A stretch of DNA of 64,000 nt, taken from Flammula alnicola (lineage: Eukaryota; Basidiomycota; Agaricomycetes; Agaricales; Strophariaceae). The notes beneath the pieces are model-generated. The model was given only the letters and a program-made list of their open reading frames with translations. It made no database searches and was not told the DNA's origin. The translations under genes and the position numbers were made by a program. Positions 49,050 through 60,805 of this stretch are shown here, in pieces (position 1 is the first letter of the stretch; each line of letters opens with the position of its first letter). The stretch covers positions 62,001-126,000 of the forward strand of contig JADNRV010000013.1 in NCBI GenBank assembly GCA_015499995.1. The letters are read 5' to 3'.

Positions 49050-50747
49050 TCATGTCCGTCTGGTGACAAAGAGGTCGCGACACTTCGCAACGGCGTCTTC
49101 TGCATCATTACGAATAAAAAAGCCCTGCAGCGCAGCCATACTAACCCTTCGGCCATTTTCTATTTCTTCTTCGACAATGCTGCCCAGCTTCCTGGAAAGT
49201 TCTTCAATTGCATCGTCCGTGATGGGTTTAGATATATCCCCTCCACCATAGAAGCGATTGAAGAGAATTGACGCTTGTTCAGGTGATGCATCGTCGATCT
49301 TTTCGATGAGATCGACGCGACCAGGTCGAATCAAGGCAGGGTCGAGTCTTTCCACATGATTTGTTGTCATAAATATGATGCGTTCTTCTCCAGAAGCTAC
49401 ACCGTCTAATGCATTCAGGAATCCTGAGAAGGTTACAGAAGATTGATACCTGAAAGAACAGAAGTGTCCGGTCAGGACCGTACAGATTATGCGCTTTTAA
49501 GAGACCTACCCGTCTTCGCTTGTCTGCACCCGTTTGTTGAAGGCTGCGTCTATATCTTCAATCAATACAAAGCTTCGTTCTGGAGCATTTGACAAAAGGT
49601 GGAAGAGCTTGTCATCTGCGAGTCCTCGCTCAGAAAGATTCAGGACACAAATATCGTATGATAGAGATCCAGCAAGTGCCTGGATGAAAGATGTTTTTCC
49701 AGATCCGGGAGGTCCATGCAATAAATAACCACGACGGTAAGGTATACCTTCAAAGTTAGGTTAACATAGAGTTTCGACGGAAATGAATTACAAAACTCGA
49801 ACCTCTGTCTGCATACCACTGTCGTCTATCCAAAAATGACTTGACATCGTTATCGATAGTTTCTGCGACCCCTGGCGCAAGGACAACGCTTTGTAGAGGA
49901 CGTTTGAGGCGTGGTTGGCCAAATGGGCGCCATTCAATGCCCCAGGCGGTATGAATGACAAGTTTGCCCTCTTGACCACGCATTGCGAGATCGCGTGCTT
50001 CGCTGAGTAGCTCAGGGAAGAGCTTTCTGTCACGAGACAACGTGGTCAAGGTGACTGTCTCCCAAGGTGTACCGGACATGAGTTGCATGGACCGCGTTTC
50101 GCGCTCGCGTTTGACCTGCAAAACCTTATTATCGGGGATTTGCTAGGATACCAAGGAAACGCACCTGCATCCAAGCACCTTTATATTGAACGTAATGGGT
50201 GCCAGGGCCCGCAACCAATTTGAACAAAGCAGAAGAGCTTCCATTTTTACGCTGTTCCACCGTAGTCTCCACGCTAAGTTGATGACTACGAGTCCAGGGC
50301 GCAAGTCTTCTCGATTTCTGTGCCTGTGCGGCAGTTTGTTTTGACATCCACGCGAGGAACCATTCGTAAGCCCTGTCTTTGTTGTTGATTTCCAGCGTTA
50401 CAAGCATTCGCCGTCGCAAAGCTGTTGTCCCAATTACGACACCTTGCCGCATCGCCGTCAGACCAACACCTAACGCCTGCAAGGAATGAATTGCCAATCA
50501 AAATTATCTCAGAATCCGGGCTAACCATAAGGCCGAATCCTGCTTGAAAGTATGGACTGCACTTGAGAAAGCTCAGATTCGAGACGTACGTCAACATGAT
50601 AAGATATACGCACTTGTCATTGAGAAAAGTTGATAAGAAAGATGGAGGAGTTGTGGTGGCTACATCTACCAATTGTCCAGGAGAGGAAGGCGCAACATTG
50701 GGATTGGGAAATTCACTCCCAACTGTAGGTGTGGGTGTGTCGGGCAT
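49050..50747 (-). CDS. BCS1: Mitochondrial AAA ATPase BCS1
   Basis: An N-terminal disordered stretch ([17 protein letters not shown]) precedes one membrane helix ([20 protein letters not shown]), then the BCS1-specific domain with [31 protein letters not shown] and [20 protein letters not shown]. The AAA core has Walker A ([20 protein letters not shown]), Walker B ([11 protein letters not shown]), sensor 1 ([16 protein letters not shown]) and the arginine finger segment [15 protein letters not shown]1 inserts the Rieske iron-sulfur protein into complex III in the inner membrane. Start assigned to 50745-50747; an upstream in-frame Met is at 50771. It is divergent from the DnaJ gene. Confidence 0.95.
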
Positions 50748-51008
50748 CAACCTGACACCGAAACACCACAATTCACGCGTTCACGTCGCGACCGTCTAGA
50801 AAAGAATTAACTTGTAAGGCGCGATGCTTTCGCGTCAGGAGTGTTCAAAGGGAGACTAGGAGGTCGAGGATTTCTTACCTCACGAAAATAATCTTCAATT
50901 TGTCCTCATTTGGTGAACGCGCCTGGTCGCCTGTTGTTTTCCGTCACAAATAAAGATCGACCCTGTCCTCAGTGGCACTTTCACCTCTTCTTTCCTTCCT
51001 CTCCCCAC
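50748..51008. promoter_or_regulatory. Shared upstream region of BCS1 and the DnaJ-ankyrin gene
   Basis: The 261 bases between divergent starts presumably drive both genes. No clear motif was assigned. Confidence 0.4.
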
Positions 51009-52784
51009 ATGCGTCCCTCTGCAAAAATTACCGACGCGTTTTCCGTTCTAGGTCTTGGGGAGGTATGCATTTTTTGTCTTTTCCTCGCTCTCTCGTCTCA
51101 AACGCATACTTATTACAGGGAGCATCTCTCGATGTCGTGAAAATGACATACAAGCAGGTCAACACCTTTTTGACGTAACTTTTCTGAAGCGGTGGTTCTC
51201 ATGTCATTCCCTTAGATTGCTCTGCGCACCCATCCAGACAAGAATCCCGAAAATCCTGATGCCACAGCAGAATTCCAACGTGTTAGCGAGGCATATCGCG
51301 TGCTTTTGAAACATTTGGATCAATCCTCGAAGCCATCAGCTAGGCCTCAAACTAGTCATCCCTTTTTTGGGTTCCACGACCATGGATATGATGACTACTC
51401 AGAGGACGACTATGATTATGACGATTATGGTTACGATGAGGACGATTCAGAGTCTGATGATGATATTGCATTTTACTTGTAAGAAGGCGCTTTTGCTTTC
51501 ATAATTATGTATGGCTCACAAAGTTTTCAGGTGGCTTTTTGAGCAGATGATGGCGAGCCGAAGTGAATATGGCCGGCGTGAGCATCGTTAGTGAAAAGTC
51601 CAGATGTCAATTTTCTACACGTTACTAACTTTTGCCTAGGGTTCCGCCGCCAGGCTAAACACGAAACTCCAGAGGAATATCAAGAACGTCTGCGTCGTTC
51701 CCGCGAACAGCAACTAGCTGCTCAGGAGCGTCGAAAGCAAGAGGCCGCTGCTCGCAAAGAAAGGGCAGCGCGGGAGAGGGAGCAAGGTTGGGGCGAGTTT
51801 GATCGTTGTTGCATACGCTTGCTCACACCTTCCATTAGAACGTCTGGAGGCTGAGCAACGCCAAAAGAGCAAGATCGAGGCAAAGAAGGCTCAAGCGGAA
51901 GCTGCACGTAGGTCGTCAGAGGAAAGAGCCAAGGAAATTCAGCGAAAGGCCCAAGAAACCCGATCCTCTGTTTTCGCAGCTGCTCGAAGGGGTGAATCTG
52001 AAAAAGTCAAGAAAGGTGTTTGGGAGAATGCCGTCGATGCAGCTGGAGGGGAAATTAAGTCCGGATGTTCGACGTTCGTCAAAAATAAGCCTCAGGACCT
52101 CCAGGAAACGCTCCTTCACATCGCAACAAAGAATGGCGACCTCGATCTAGTCAAGTGGCTTGACTCCCATAGTGTGTATCTTTTATAATGATGCAATAAT
52201 ATATGCTGATCTTTTGCCTAGGTGCGGATCCTGAGGAAAGAAATTCGCAAGGTCTAACTGCCTTCCAATTGGCTTTGAAATCGGGTCAATTAGCGATTGT
52301 CAATCACTTCCTCGAGACTTACCCTCCCCAGGAACACGATTCTAAAGCTATCTATGATTGCACAGAGTGCTCGAATTTAATTTCCTTGGCTTTGGAATCT
52401 CGTGAGCCAGAGCATGTCTGGTTAATACTTGACAAAAAGATGGCGACGCCTCAGGAGATCAGTCAGGCTTGGACTTGGGCGACATCGGATAAAGGTCTCC
52501 AGATTCTGAAAGATGCCCGACCTTCCCCTCACGACATAGAAAAAGCCGAAGACATCATCAAACTCCTGGCACGATACGGCGGGTTCTCTCCTACCACCCC
52601 TCAAGAAGGCGCCGAGTCAAACTCTGGTGGCGAATCGCCCAAGTCACATCAAGCTCCAACACCTTCCCAAGAGCCCCAGCCACGGAAGACAGTTCCAACC
52701 CATCCAAAACAGAACAATTATCGAGGACGCGGCCGTGGCAGGGGCCGTAGCCGAGGCGCCCACCTTGCACCCCCAGCTCATTGA
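51009..52784 (+). CDS. DnaJ-domain protein with C-terminal ankyrin-like repeats
   Basis: The J domain is split by introns: MRPSAKITDAFSVLGLGE, then DVVKMTYKQ, then IALRTHPDKNPENPDATAEF with the HPD motif and VSEAYRVLLKHLD. A very acidic Asp/Tyr-rich segment follows (DDYDYDDYGYDEDDSESD), then a long charged coiled coil (QERLRRSREQQLAAQERRKQ, RKERAAREREQERLEAEQRQ). Ankyrin-like repeats come next (TLLHIATKNGDLDLVKWLDS, NSQGLTAFQLALKSGQLAIV). The C-terminus is an Arg/Gly tail (RGRGRGRGRSRG). A J protein stimulates Hsp70; the ankyrins and RG tail point to partner or RNA binding. The exact role is unknown. Stop at 52782-52784. Confidence 0.86.
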
Positions 52785-53235
52785 TCTCATTGGCATTACC
52801 CTGTTTCCATACCTTTTTCTCTTGTTGTCCTACATATCATTGTCATCAACTCGTCTATATGCACTACCCAGCTCCCACATTCATCATCAAAGTAATCTTT
52901 TTCGCTGCACACATCGTTTCCCGCATTGTTCCATACATATCCTTCATTACCATTGGGTCATCGCTTTCCAACTGCACATACTGACCGTTATCCGCATTTA
53001 ATTGCACATAATCTGGCGGTCCTCAGGACTGGTGTTTCTTCTGTTTAATGTTAGCCTACTCGGTCGTCTTAAGCCTGTAACATACTTCTATGCTCCCTTG
53101 GTGCGAGGTTTAGTTAATAATTATTCGATCGAGCTCTTTTGACGAGCAGTTATTCCGTATACTATAATATGATATATGCTACCCGTGAAATTCGACATCT
53201 AGATTTATTACAGTTCAAACTTGGTTCAGACTACT

Positions 53236-53997
53236 GGATGACTTCCCGTAGGAATTTGGAGCTCTAAACTTGCTTCATATTTTATAAAATTGTTCAAACT
53301 CCGATTTGTAAAAGTTTAGAACGTCTTTTTCCAGACCGTAAACCATAAGCTCTAAATCTGAAGCAGGCTCTGAAGCCATTGACCCTTAAGTTCCCACAGA
53401 CCGAGAATGGCAATTATCGTCAATTATCTGTTGCTCTCTACCATAGCACTGGAGTGAGGCAAAAATAAAAACTTATCATGCTGCCCGAAGACAACATCTG
53501 GGCATCTCCTGACAAGTAAAGTTGCGCGTTCGCCGCAGGAGGATCTGGATATTGCTGATTTTGAAGGATATCATTTGGCAGATGTAAGTCTGTATGTGAA
53601 GTCGGGAACGAGGACTCCTCAAGACTGTCCCAACCAGAGTTGGCATTGTCGTCCATTGGAAAGTCCATGAGCGAGCAAGAATTTGTTGGGGAACAGTAAC
53701 CAGTTGAACAGCGGTCGGCTTATGTCATCACCACATTCACCAAAAACTGACTGAGCCCCGACTCAGATTCATCTCAATAACATTTTGGGTCATCTGGAGG
53801 TGTTTGAAGATGCTTTTAATATTTTTTATCATCTGGCAGAGGGTCCTGACCCCTCGCCAGAATTTAGAGTTTGAAAAGGTTCTGAAGCGCGGCCATATTC
53901 TGAGCCACGGCCATGCCGAGATCTAGACCTCGGCAAATAAGGTTTGAAGCAGGTTTAGAGCTCTAAACCTGCTTCAGATTCCTACGGGAAGTCATCC
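53236..53997. mobile_element. MITE-like element with 20-base perfect terminal inverted repeats
   Basis: The left end GGATGACTTCCCGTAGGAAT (53236-53255) is the exact reverse complement of the right end (53978-53997). Both ends are flanked by ACT (53233-53235 and 53998-54000), a candidate 3-base target duplication. The element is 762 bases long. It contains repeated GCTCTAAA motifs and a perfect 32-base palindrome at 53945-53976. A minus-strand open stretch at 53438-53668 (start MDFPMDDNANSGWDSLEESS) resembles a coding fragment but no transposase. PIF/Harbinger and CACTA elements make 3-base duplications, so either superfamily is possible. Confidence 0.8.
53945..53976. repeat. 32-base perfect palindrome inside the first MITE
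   Basis: The half-site TGAAGCAGGTTTAGAG is followed immediately by its exact reverse complement, with no spacer. It lies just inside the right terminal repeat. It is likely a subterminal motif of the element and could form a cruciform. Confidence 0.85.
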
Positions 53998-54042
53998 ACT
54001 GTATACAAGACACTTAAAACGAGTTCAAAAGCTGAAGCTTGA

Positions 54043-54053
54043 TCCGGGCCGCA
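54043..54053 (+). repeat. Left copy of the 11-base target-site duplication
   Basis: TCCGGGCCGCA directly abuts the left inverted repeat of the second element. Its identical partner is at 54751-54761. Confidence 0.8.
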
Positions 54054-54750
54054 GTTGGCGACTTTTAGCCCCAAGCACGTGATTCTTTCCATTATGTAAC
54101 GCTCTTGAGCTGGTCAAATGCAACGAACTGGTTTGTTTTACGGTGTGTGGCACGGTGGAACACAGAGAGGACTTGTAAATTCAAAGTCTCTCCGTTTATC
54201 TAGAGCATCTCTGACAAGTCTTTATGCATTTATTATTCTTCATGCTTTAAAATAGGTGGAATTAAAAATATCATCATTATCTACATTGAAAACATAGTCT
54301 AATCATCATCTCTCTAATGCAAAGAGAGGACAAAACCACTACTAATCATATAACTACCTCCATAACAGTGGCATGGTTAAAATGGTGATGACTACCCCCA
54401 CCAGACCATAAATCATATATATCTACCTAAGAAGATGTATGGACATCATAACACCTCACAAAGAAGACGTACATTGATGGCCACTGATGGAGCAATGGGG
54501 GCCTATGGACTGTGGCGAGAGTGAGAGGGGCAAAGAGGTCAGGAGAATACATATAATGCTGTGAGGGGAGCTTGAACAGTGTGGTGGGCTTGGGAGGCTT
54601 GCAAACACAACGACGAGGAAGGTGACGGTGGTAAGAGGAAAGATGAGCGGTGCCACCAATCATGCGGACGTGAACTGAGTTGGGAGCGTTCAATTTCCAG
54701 CATTACATAATGGTTTTAACATCACGTGCATGGGGCTAAAAGTCAAAAAC
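54054..54750. mobile_element. MITE-like element with about 50-base inverted repeats and an 11-base target duplication
   Basis: The left end 54054-54103 and the right end 54699-54750 are reverse complements with some mismatches. Both begin GTT, share GACTTTTAGCCCCA then GCACGTGAT, and further in CCATTATGTAA. The element of 697 bases is flanked by identical 11-base direct repeats TCCGGGCCGCA at 54043-54053 and 54751-54761. Terminal repeats of this length with a 9-11 base duplication fit Mutator-like (MULE) elements. No transposase is present; the 88-codon minus-strand frame at 54427-54693 looks random. It is therefore non-autonomous. Confidence 0.85.
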
Positions 54751-54761
54751 TCCGGGCCGCA
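54751..54761 (+). repeat. Right copy of the 11-base target-site duplication
   Basis: TCCGGGCCGCA directly abuts the right inverted repeat of the second element, matching the left copy in all 11 bases. Confidence 0.8.
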
Positions 54762-54889
54762 CTACCCAAATATTTAGTTGTCACACTTGTGTCACACCGA
54801 AGGCCAACACAAACAAATAACTTAGTTCCCCACGTCTTTGACGCTCATTGACTTGTTCACCATCGAGCAACATATCCTTAATCTTCAAA

Positions 54890-56245
54890 ATGGGCCGCTT
54901 AGCAGAGATGCAGCGTAAGCTGCTAGAGGTATGTGTTCATTCATCTTTCAGTTTCATTTCTCTCTAACAAACATGACCAGCAAATGATGGGTCCCGAAGC
55001 CATGGGTGTCGCCAATGCCAATCTTGTATGGTCCGATGAAAAGGTTTGCAGGAACTTCTTGTGCGGCACATGCCCCCACGCACTCTTTACAAATACGGTC
55101 AGCTATACTCCCTGCACATTGGAAATCGAGACTTTACTGACTTTCAACCAGAAAATGGACCTCGGCGCCTGTCCAAAATCGCATACAGAGCGTCTTAAAA
55201 CCGAATACCTTGCGGCTAAAGAGGCAAACCCTAACGACCCAATCTTCAATCGGTTTCAAATGGAATATGAATCCAACATATTTGCGTTCGTGGACGAGTG
55301 TGATCGGAGGATTCGTGCAGCCCATCGCCGGTTAGAGAAGACGCCAGAAGAGAATGCGAAAACAACGAATTTGGTGTGTGCTCTTTGTTACATGTTTCAA
55401 TTGGCCGCGGACTGATGCGTTCGCTTGATAGATGCGAGAAATTGCTGAAATTGAGCTTGCCATTCAAGGAGGGACGGAGAAGATAGAAACTCTAGGTGGG
55501 AAACTTCACAGTTATTCTTCTTTGCGTGTTCGCTTACAAAGGGTTCATTGTAGGTGAACAAGGCAAGGTGGACGAGTCAATGCGTGAAATGGCTGCAATT
55601 GAAGCTTTGAAGAGCGAAAAGGCTGACAAGGAGGTGTGTTTTTGTCCCTTTGTGTATGAGGATCATCTGACACCAGAAATTCCTGTAGCGTGAATTGCAA
55701 CAATTGACGGATACCTCGGGTGCCTCGGGCCACCAAAAGCTACGTGTCTGCGATGTGTGCGGTGCCTACCTCTCCGTTCTCGACTCGGACCGTCGTCTCG
55801 CGGATCATTTTGGCGGTAAAGTATGTTTTTAAAAGGCTTTAGCGGCATTTTCCATGCAACTTTATATTATTGAGTACGATTGCTGACATGAATCGCGACT
55901 TAGATGCATTTGGGATATCACGAGCTACGCAACATGCTCTCAAAGTTTAAGGAGGAACGCGAAAAGCGCAAAATGGGGCCACCGAGCTCGACGCCGTCTG
56001 GCGCAACACCGTCGTCAGGGCCTCCACGGTCTGGCAGCGACTACCGTTCATCGCGTGGGGGTGAGGAATATCGTGACCGCGGTGATCGAGAACGTGGTTA
56101 CGAGCGGGGGTCATCACGGTACGAGTTAGTGTTTTTGGCATCGTGTATTCCTTGTTCTTGCGCTGATCCGTTTCATAACCTTTACAGCGACGGTAGACGA
56201 AGGGAGCGAGAGCGGTCAAGAAGTCCTGGAAGGCGGAGGTTTTGA
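54890..56245 (+). CDS. LUC7: LUC7-like U1 snRNP splicing factor
   Basis: The start MGRLAEMQRKLLE and, after introns, QMMGPEAMGVANANLVWSDE with VCRNFLCGTCPHALF lead into the first zinc finger (C..C..C..H completed by MDLGACPKSHTERLK). A coiled-coil linker follows (EIELAIQGGTEKIETL), then the second zinc finger LRVCDVCGAYLSVLDSD, RRLADHFGGKMHLGYHELRN. The C-terminus is rich in Arg, Ser, Gly and Asp (GRRRERERSRSPGRRRF). LUC7 stabilises U1 snRNA pairing with 5' splice sites. Every intron is about 50-65 bases. Stop at 56243-56245. Confidence 0.95.
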
Positions 56246-56814
56246 ACACGCTGGCAAGATCGATGGGGGCTGTATAGTACATCTGAGACAATATTGATAT
56301 GTTTCTTACTAAAGCTGGCGGTGTCGATTAGGATTTAGTGTGTTCCCCATCCGTGCCCATTGGGCTTGAACTTGCATTGGCAGGTGACAGGGGCTACTCA
56401 GATGAGCTATATCATATGATATGATATGACCCGATCCAATACTTGAGAATTATCGATTCATCGATGTGTGCTAGTGTCCCTGCGCGTGACATCTGTGACG
56501 ACATGGGATGTTAACGGAGCTTGGATCTGTAAATCTGGATGACATTTCCACCATAGTCCCGGTCTTTCTTTCAGCGACCTTTCCTCTCCCCGCCACCAGT
56601 CTCTACCCTCCCAGGTCTACTAATCTTATCAGTTCTTCACGGTATTGAGCACCTGAGTTCTTCCGTGCACCCCTTTGCTCGTCGCAGACAACGGCATTGA
56701 GGGCTGCATCCACGTGCAGACGAAACCGATCGCACCTGATCTTGCGTTGTATTTCTATTTAACCAGCAGGCATTTTGAGTAACAGCAGCAGCAGTCTGTT
56801 CTGTTGCTTCTCGA
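56246..56814. other. Intergenic region
   Basis: The 569 bases between LUC7 and the next plus-strand gene show no gene. Nested copies of ATATGATATG occur at about 56413-56428, and a CT-rich tract precedes the following gene. Confidence 0.5.
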
Positions 56815-59800
56815 ATGCATATTATGGATCCTTACGACCAGGAGCCTCTCGCGCCAGGTCTTGGGGCAATGGACACTACTCCCCTCCCCGCAGAGATCGT
56901 CCCCTCTTTCATACCCCAAAATATGTCCCATTCCAACCCGCTCCTCCCACAAGAGCCCGGGATCGTATTTTTGCCCGACCAAGCTCTTCCCGAGTTTCAA
57001 GCTAACACAGCGACCGCTTCGATCCATGTGCCAATGTCTGAAATCTCAATGCCAGTTTTCCTCAACGCTCCTATGGAAGCTATGGATCCGCCCCAAATCC
57101 TTCCATCTTCAAGCTTTATGCCTGAACTAAGAACGGTTGTCGACCCCTTTGCGCTTGGTCCAGCGCCTGAGAAACTGGACCTATCGCCAGCCGCGCGAAC
57201 TCACTCGCTTTCGCCTCCTCAGTCCCAAGTTCCTTCACCTGGAATACACGGATCATCATCTTCGTACGGTGCAGGTGTAACATCCTCTCTTGAATCTGCT
57301 CTTGACTCTAACGTTGTCCCTGGGACCCGCAGTCGCGCGAATACCTCTATATCGCCTTCGTCCATTCCTTCTCCCTTTTCTTCCTTATCACCTCCGGGTG
57401 CAGCCGTGGAATATCCACCTTCCTTAGGAAGCAGCAGCATGTTGGAAGAATCCGTCTCACAGCAGCAACCCCATACATTAATCGGGAAGATGCTCAAAGA
57501 GTAAGTTGTATTGTCCATTTTAGTTTGACCCTTTTATTAACCAGAATTTAGCATTGCGATAACCGCAATCGACGCTGGCGATGCTTTTGAAAATTGCCAT
57601 GGTGCTGAACAGACCACCAAGGTTGGCGAACTCAGAGATCGCATAGTGCAGGTATTGGATATGCTGTCATTTATGTCATTGGACAACGACGCGCCTCCCA
57701 TGCCTCCCATCCATCCTGCGATTCTTGCCATCGTTCCGGAGCAACCTATTCCACTTTTGCCTCCGACTGTTCCTACAATGGAGCCCCCTCCCATCACTGA
57801 TTCGCTGCATGTATCAGTTTCCGACCAATCTCGGAAGCGTTGTGCGTCGGCTCTCGATGAACATCGTAGTGTAAAAGCTTTGAAAAGAGAGCCTCAAGAC
57901 GATGCGCCTTTGAGCTTGAGTATTCAAGACGCGCCCATTGCCCCCACAGCTATGATTTATGTTGGTGTTCCTCCTCCACCAGTTGCCCCATACCCAGTTA
58001 TGGCACCCACACCGGCAGTCGCGCCTCCATCACAGCCTCCATCACGTCCTCCTACGCCACCTTCCGCTTTCGCAGCCAATAATTCATTTGGTGTGATTAA
58101 ACAGCAAACCCCTGTCGCTCCAGCTTTTCCTACATTCGCACCTGCGGTATCTGCTCCTCTCCTTCCTCACTCTTCTGCTTCTATGCCACTACCTGCAGCA
58201 CCTGCAGCACCACCCACCTTCCATCATTCACCTTGGTCAGATCCAGGTCCTATTCTGCCTGCAACTAGGCATCATCATTCTTTATCGGCTGGCTCGATCA
58301 ACGGGCCTCTCAATATCCTTCCAACAAGCTCAAGCACTTCAGCCTTTCCTCCTCCAGTTATGCAGAACACTTTAGCTCAACCCCCTCATTCGGTTCCTTC
58401 AAATGTCACACCTTTGACGATCAGTCATCCTATTGGGAGAATGTCGCGTTCCGGTTCGATCAGCGGCATCAATTTCAGGAATTCCTATGCTACATTCCCA
58501 TTCATGGATCCTTACTCTGAACCGGCCACTGCCTCCTGGCATGCTGCGAAAACGTCAAATTCTACTACACGTGCTGGCCAATCGAGTTGGCGCATGGATT
58601 CGGAACCTGTCCATCATTCCAGGAAATTTTCCATCGCCGGACACTCCAGTGCACCTAGCACGACGCAGAACTCGCCGAGTGATGATTCGGACGAGGACGA
58701 CGACTCCGATTCGGATGATAGCGTTTCTGGAAAAACAGTCATACATCACGTGAGAAGTTTCTTTTAATACTTCTGACACTAGTACTCACCGACAATCTTT
58801 TTAAGTCTTCGGATCGGCATTCAACGGCCGGGGAGTCGCTGGCGGACATGCCCAGCGATATGGACAAGATATTTTTCGGGTTTTTGAACAAGTTGTGCTC
58901 GAGCTGTGAGTCTCTTCTTTTCCATCGCAGGTTGGAGATAATAATATAAACTGACACTGGGATTCGGTATCAGTGGATGCCGTCGATCCGAGTGGAGAAC
59001 AAATCCACCAGACACTTATGGCAAAGAAGATGCAACGTCTTGACGAATCACCGGATTTCCGCCCTTTCAAGTTCCGCATTCAAGCATTCACGAATTCATT
59101 CGTAGAGGAAGTAAGCGTTTTTAGTTTACGTGTGGGATTGATTCCCATCTCTGACATCATACTTTTGTTTCTCCTGTCGGTGTAGCTTGCGAGACATGGA
59201 TATCCTGAGGAAAAACTACCAGTAAAAAAGGTGAGGGTTTATGTTAAACGGTACGATAATCCTCCATACAAACGCGGTTACAATTTGATCCCTAAGGTCA
59301 GGCATTACCTTTGGCATCAACAATACATCCTTCGCTTCAACGAGGAAGGGAAGAAAGCTAAATCCAAAGGCAATCACACCTGGAACGTCGAGGCCAGGAA
59401 GGCAGGCGAAGGACAGTGGGAGTTCAGGCCATTCCGACCCAAATTAGCTGGCACTCCGCCTAGCGTAGCGTACCGTGGACTGCGCTGGTCTTGGAAACCC
59501 CACGTGTGGCACCCTCAGTGCGCGCTGCACAAGTTTCCCGTTGCATTCAGTTCTCCGAGCCTGCCTTTGTGGCTCTCATGGAAGAACGGCGAATTGTCTG
59601 GCGTACCCCCGCCTGAGGCAGAAAGTTGCCAAATCACTGCTATTGCCAAGGTGAAAATCATCCGCAATACTTTTATTTTTATTTCTTGGCTAATTCGAGC
59701 GCAAAAAAAAAAATTCCTTGTCTTTAGTTTTCTTTCCATAACCAAGATGATCAGGTGGAGCATACCTTCAATATCACAGTAGCGCCTGTGTCCGCGACAG

Positions 59801-60557
59801 ACACGCCGCCATATTCGCGTTCACGTCGTACCTCCCTAGTGAGCGAGGAGCCTCCAAAGCGTAGCACGAGTGATTCGGTCCTTTTCCAGGCTCCTCAAAG
59901 GTGGTTTGACTCTCTGTTGACCCACGTCCAATGATGCTCATTCACATGGGAAAATCTAGGGTGAACCCGCGAATAAATCGTATGGATGACACGCGTGTTA
60001 TACGGGTTCTGCAAAGTATAGCACAGCGTGTTACCGATGAGGCACAGTCACAATTCGTGTCCTCAGCCCCTCCTCAGCAAGGCGAACTTCAAGACCTTGT
60101 TAAACAAAAACATGTCCTTGAGCAGACTGTGGATGCCTACGATAAGGCAATCTCTGGTCAAGGACATATGGACTCTCGTCGGTTGGCCGTCGCAGCCCAG
60201 CACGTCGTCCTTCAAGCCGCTCAAACAGTCATGGCAGACCGTACCGTTGCCAATGGTGGTGTTCCTACACCTCAGACAGAGACGGTGGCCTTCCAGAGCG
60301 TGTCGGTCAGCGAATTGACGGACAAGACACAGGATGCGATTGCTATGGCTGTCAAAATGAATGGAACGGCGTCGAACGAGGTTGATATCATTGTCACCGC
60401 CACGTCGATTCTCAAATCCCAAACACCCATGATGGATACCCCTCCCACCGTTCTTCCTCCTCCATCACGCACCCAAGCCTCGATCGTTGCCGTACCTTCT
60501 CGGCTAGCGTCCACATTCCCACCATCTAACCTATCTCCATTGCCTGAATATACTTAG
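56815..60557 (+). CDS. Large unrecognised fungal protein with an Ig-like (He_PIG-resembling) segment
   Basis: The first 600 or so residues are Pro/Ser-rich and disordered, ending in an acidic block (SDEDDDSDSDDSV). A conserved-looking core follows: DMPSDMDKIFFGFLNKLCSS, IHQTLMAKKMQRLDESPDFR, FKFRIQAFTNSFVEELARHG, VRHYLWHQQYILRFNEEGKK and AKSKGNHTWNVEARKAGEGQ. The next block (AGTPPSVAYRGLRWSWKPHV) and SLPLWLSWKNGELSGVP recall the putative Ig (He_PIG) fold seen in cadherin-like proteins. A C-terminal helical region starts VNPRINRMDDTRVIRVLQS, followed by a Ser/Pro tail ending SPLPEYT. Spacing and splicing support one gene. No function can be assigned; a nuclear regulatory role is only a guess from the acidic, disordered N-terminus. 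Confidence 0.65.
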
Positions 60558-60805
60558 GATATGCTCACATCGGAACTCTTAACATTTTCCCTACTCTAAC
60601 ACCATCACTATCCATCAGCTTCTTGTAACATGGGTTAAATGACAAACGGCCTTCTTAAAGATGGCCTTGGACATTTTTTCTTTTCTCCTTTTTTTTGGTT
60701 GTTTCATAGACTGGACTCATTGACCTGTCAAATGGCTTTCTCTCCTCGAGTTTTTGGTATGTCGGGATCTCACAAAGGGTAGTAGGTTTTTTGTAATATC
60801 ATTGG

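Larger units (their letters stand above)
52785..54889. other. Gene-free island carrying two inverted-repeat elements
   Basis: About 2.1 kb lies between the DnaJ-ankyrin gene and LUC7, the longest gap in the window. It holds two non-autonomous transposable elements separated by about 45 bases (listed separately). Apart from these, 52785-53235 is 3' flank of the DnaJ-ankyrin gene, and 54762-54889 is the LUC7 upstream region. Confidence 0.7.

Noticed and set aside
54427..54693. 88-codon minus-strand open frame inside the second MITE
   Set aside because: Composition looks random, with no transposase motif.
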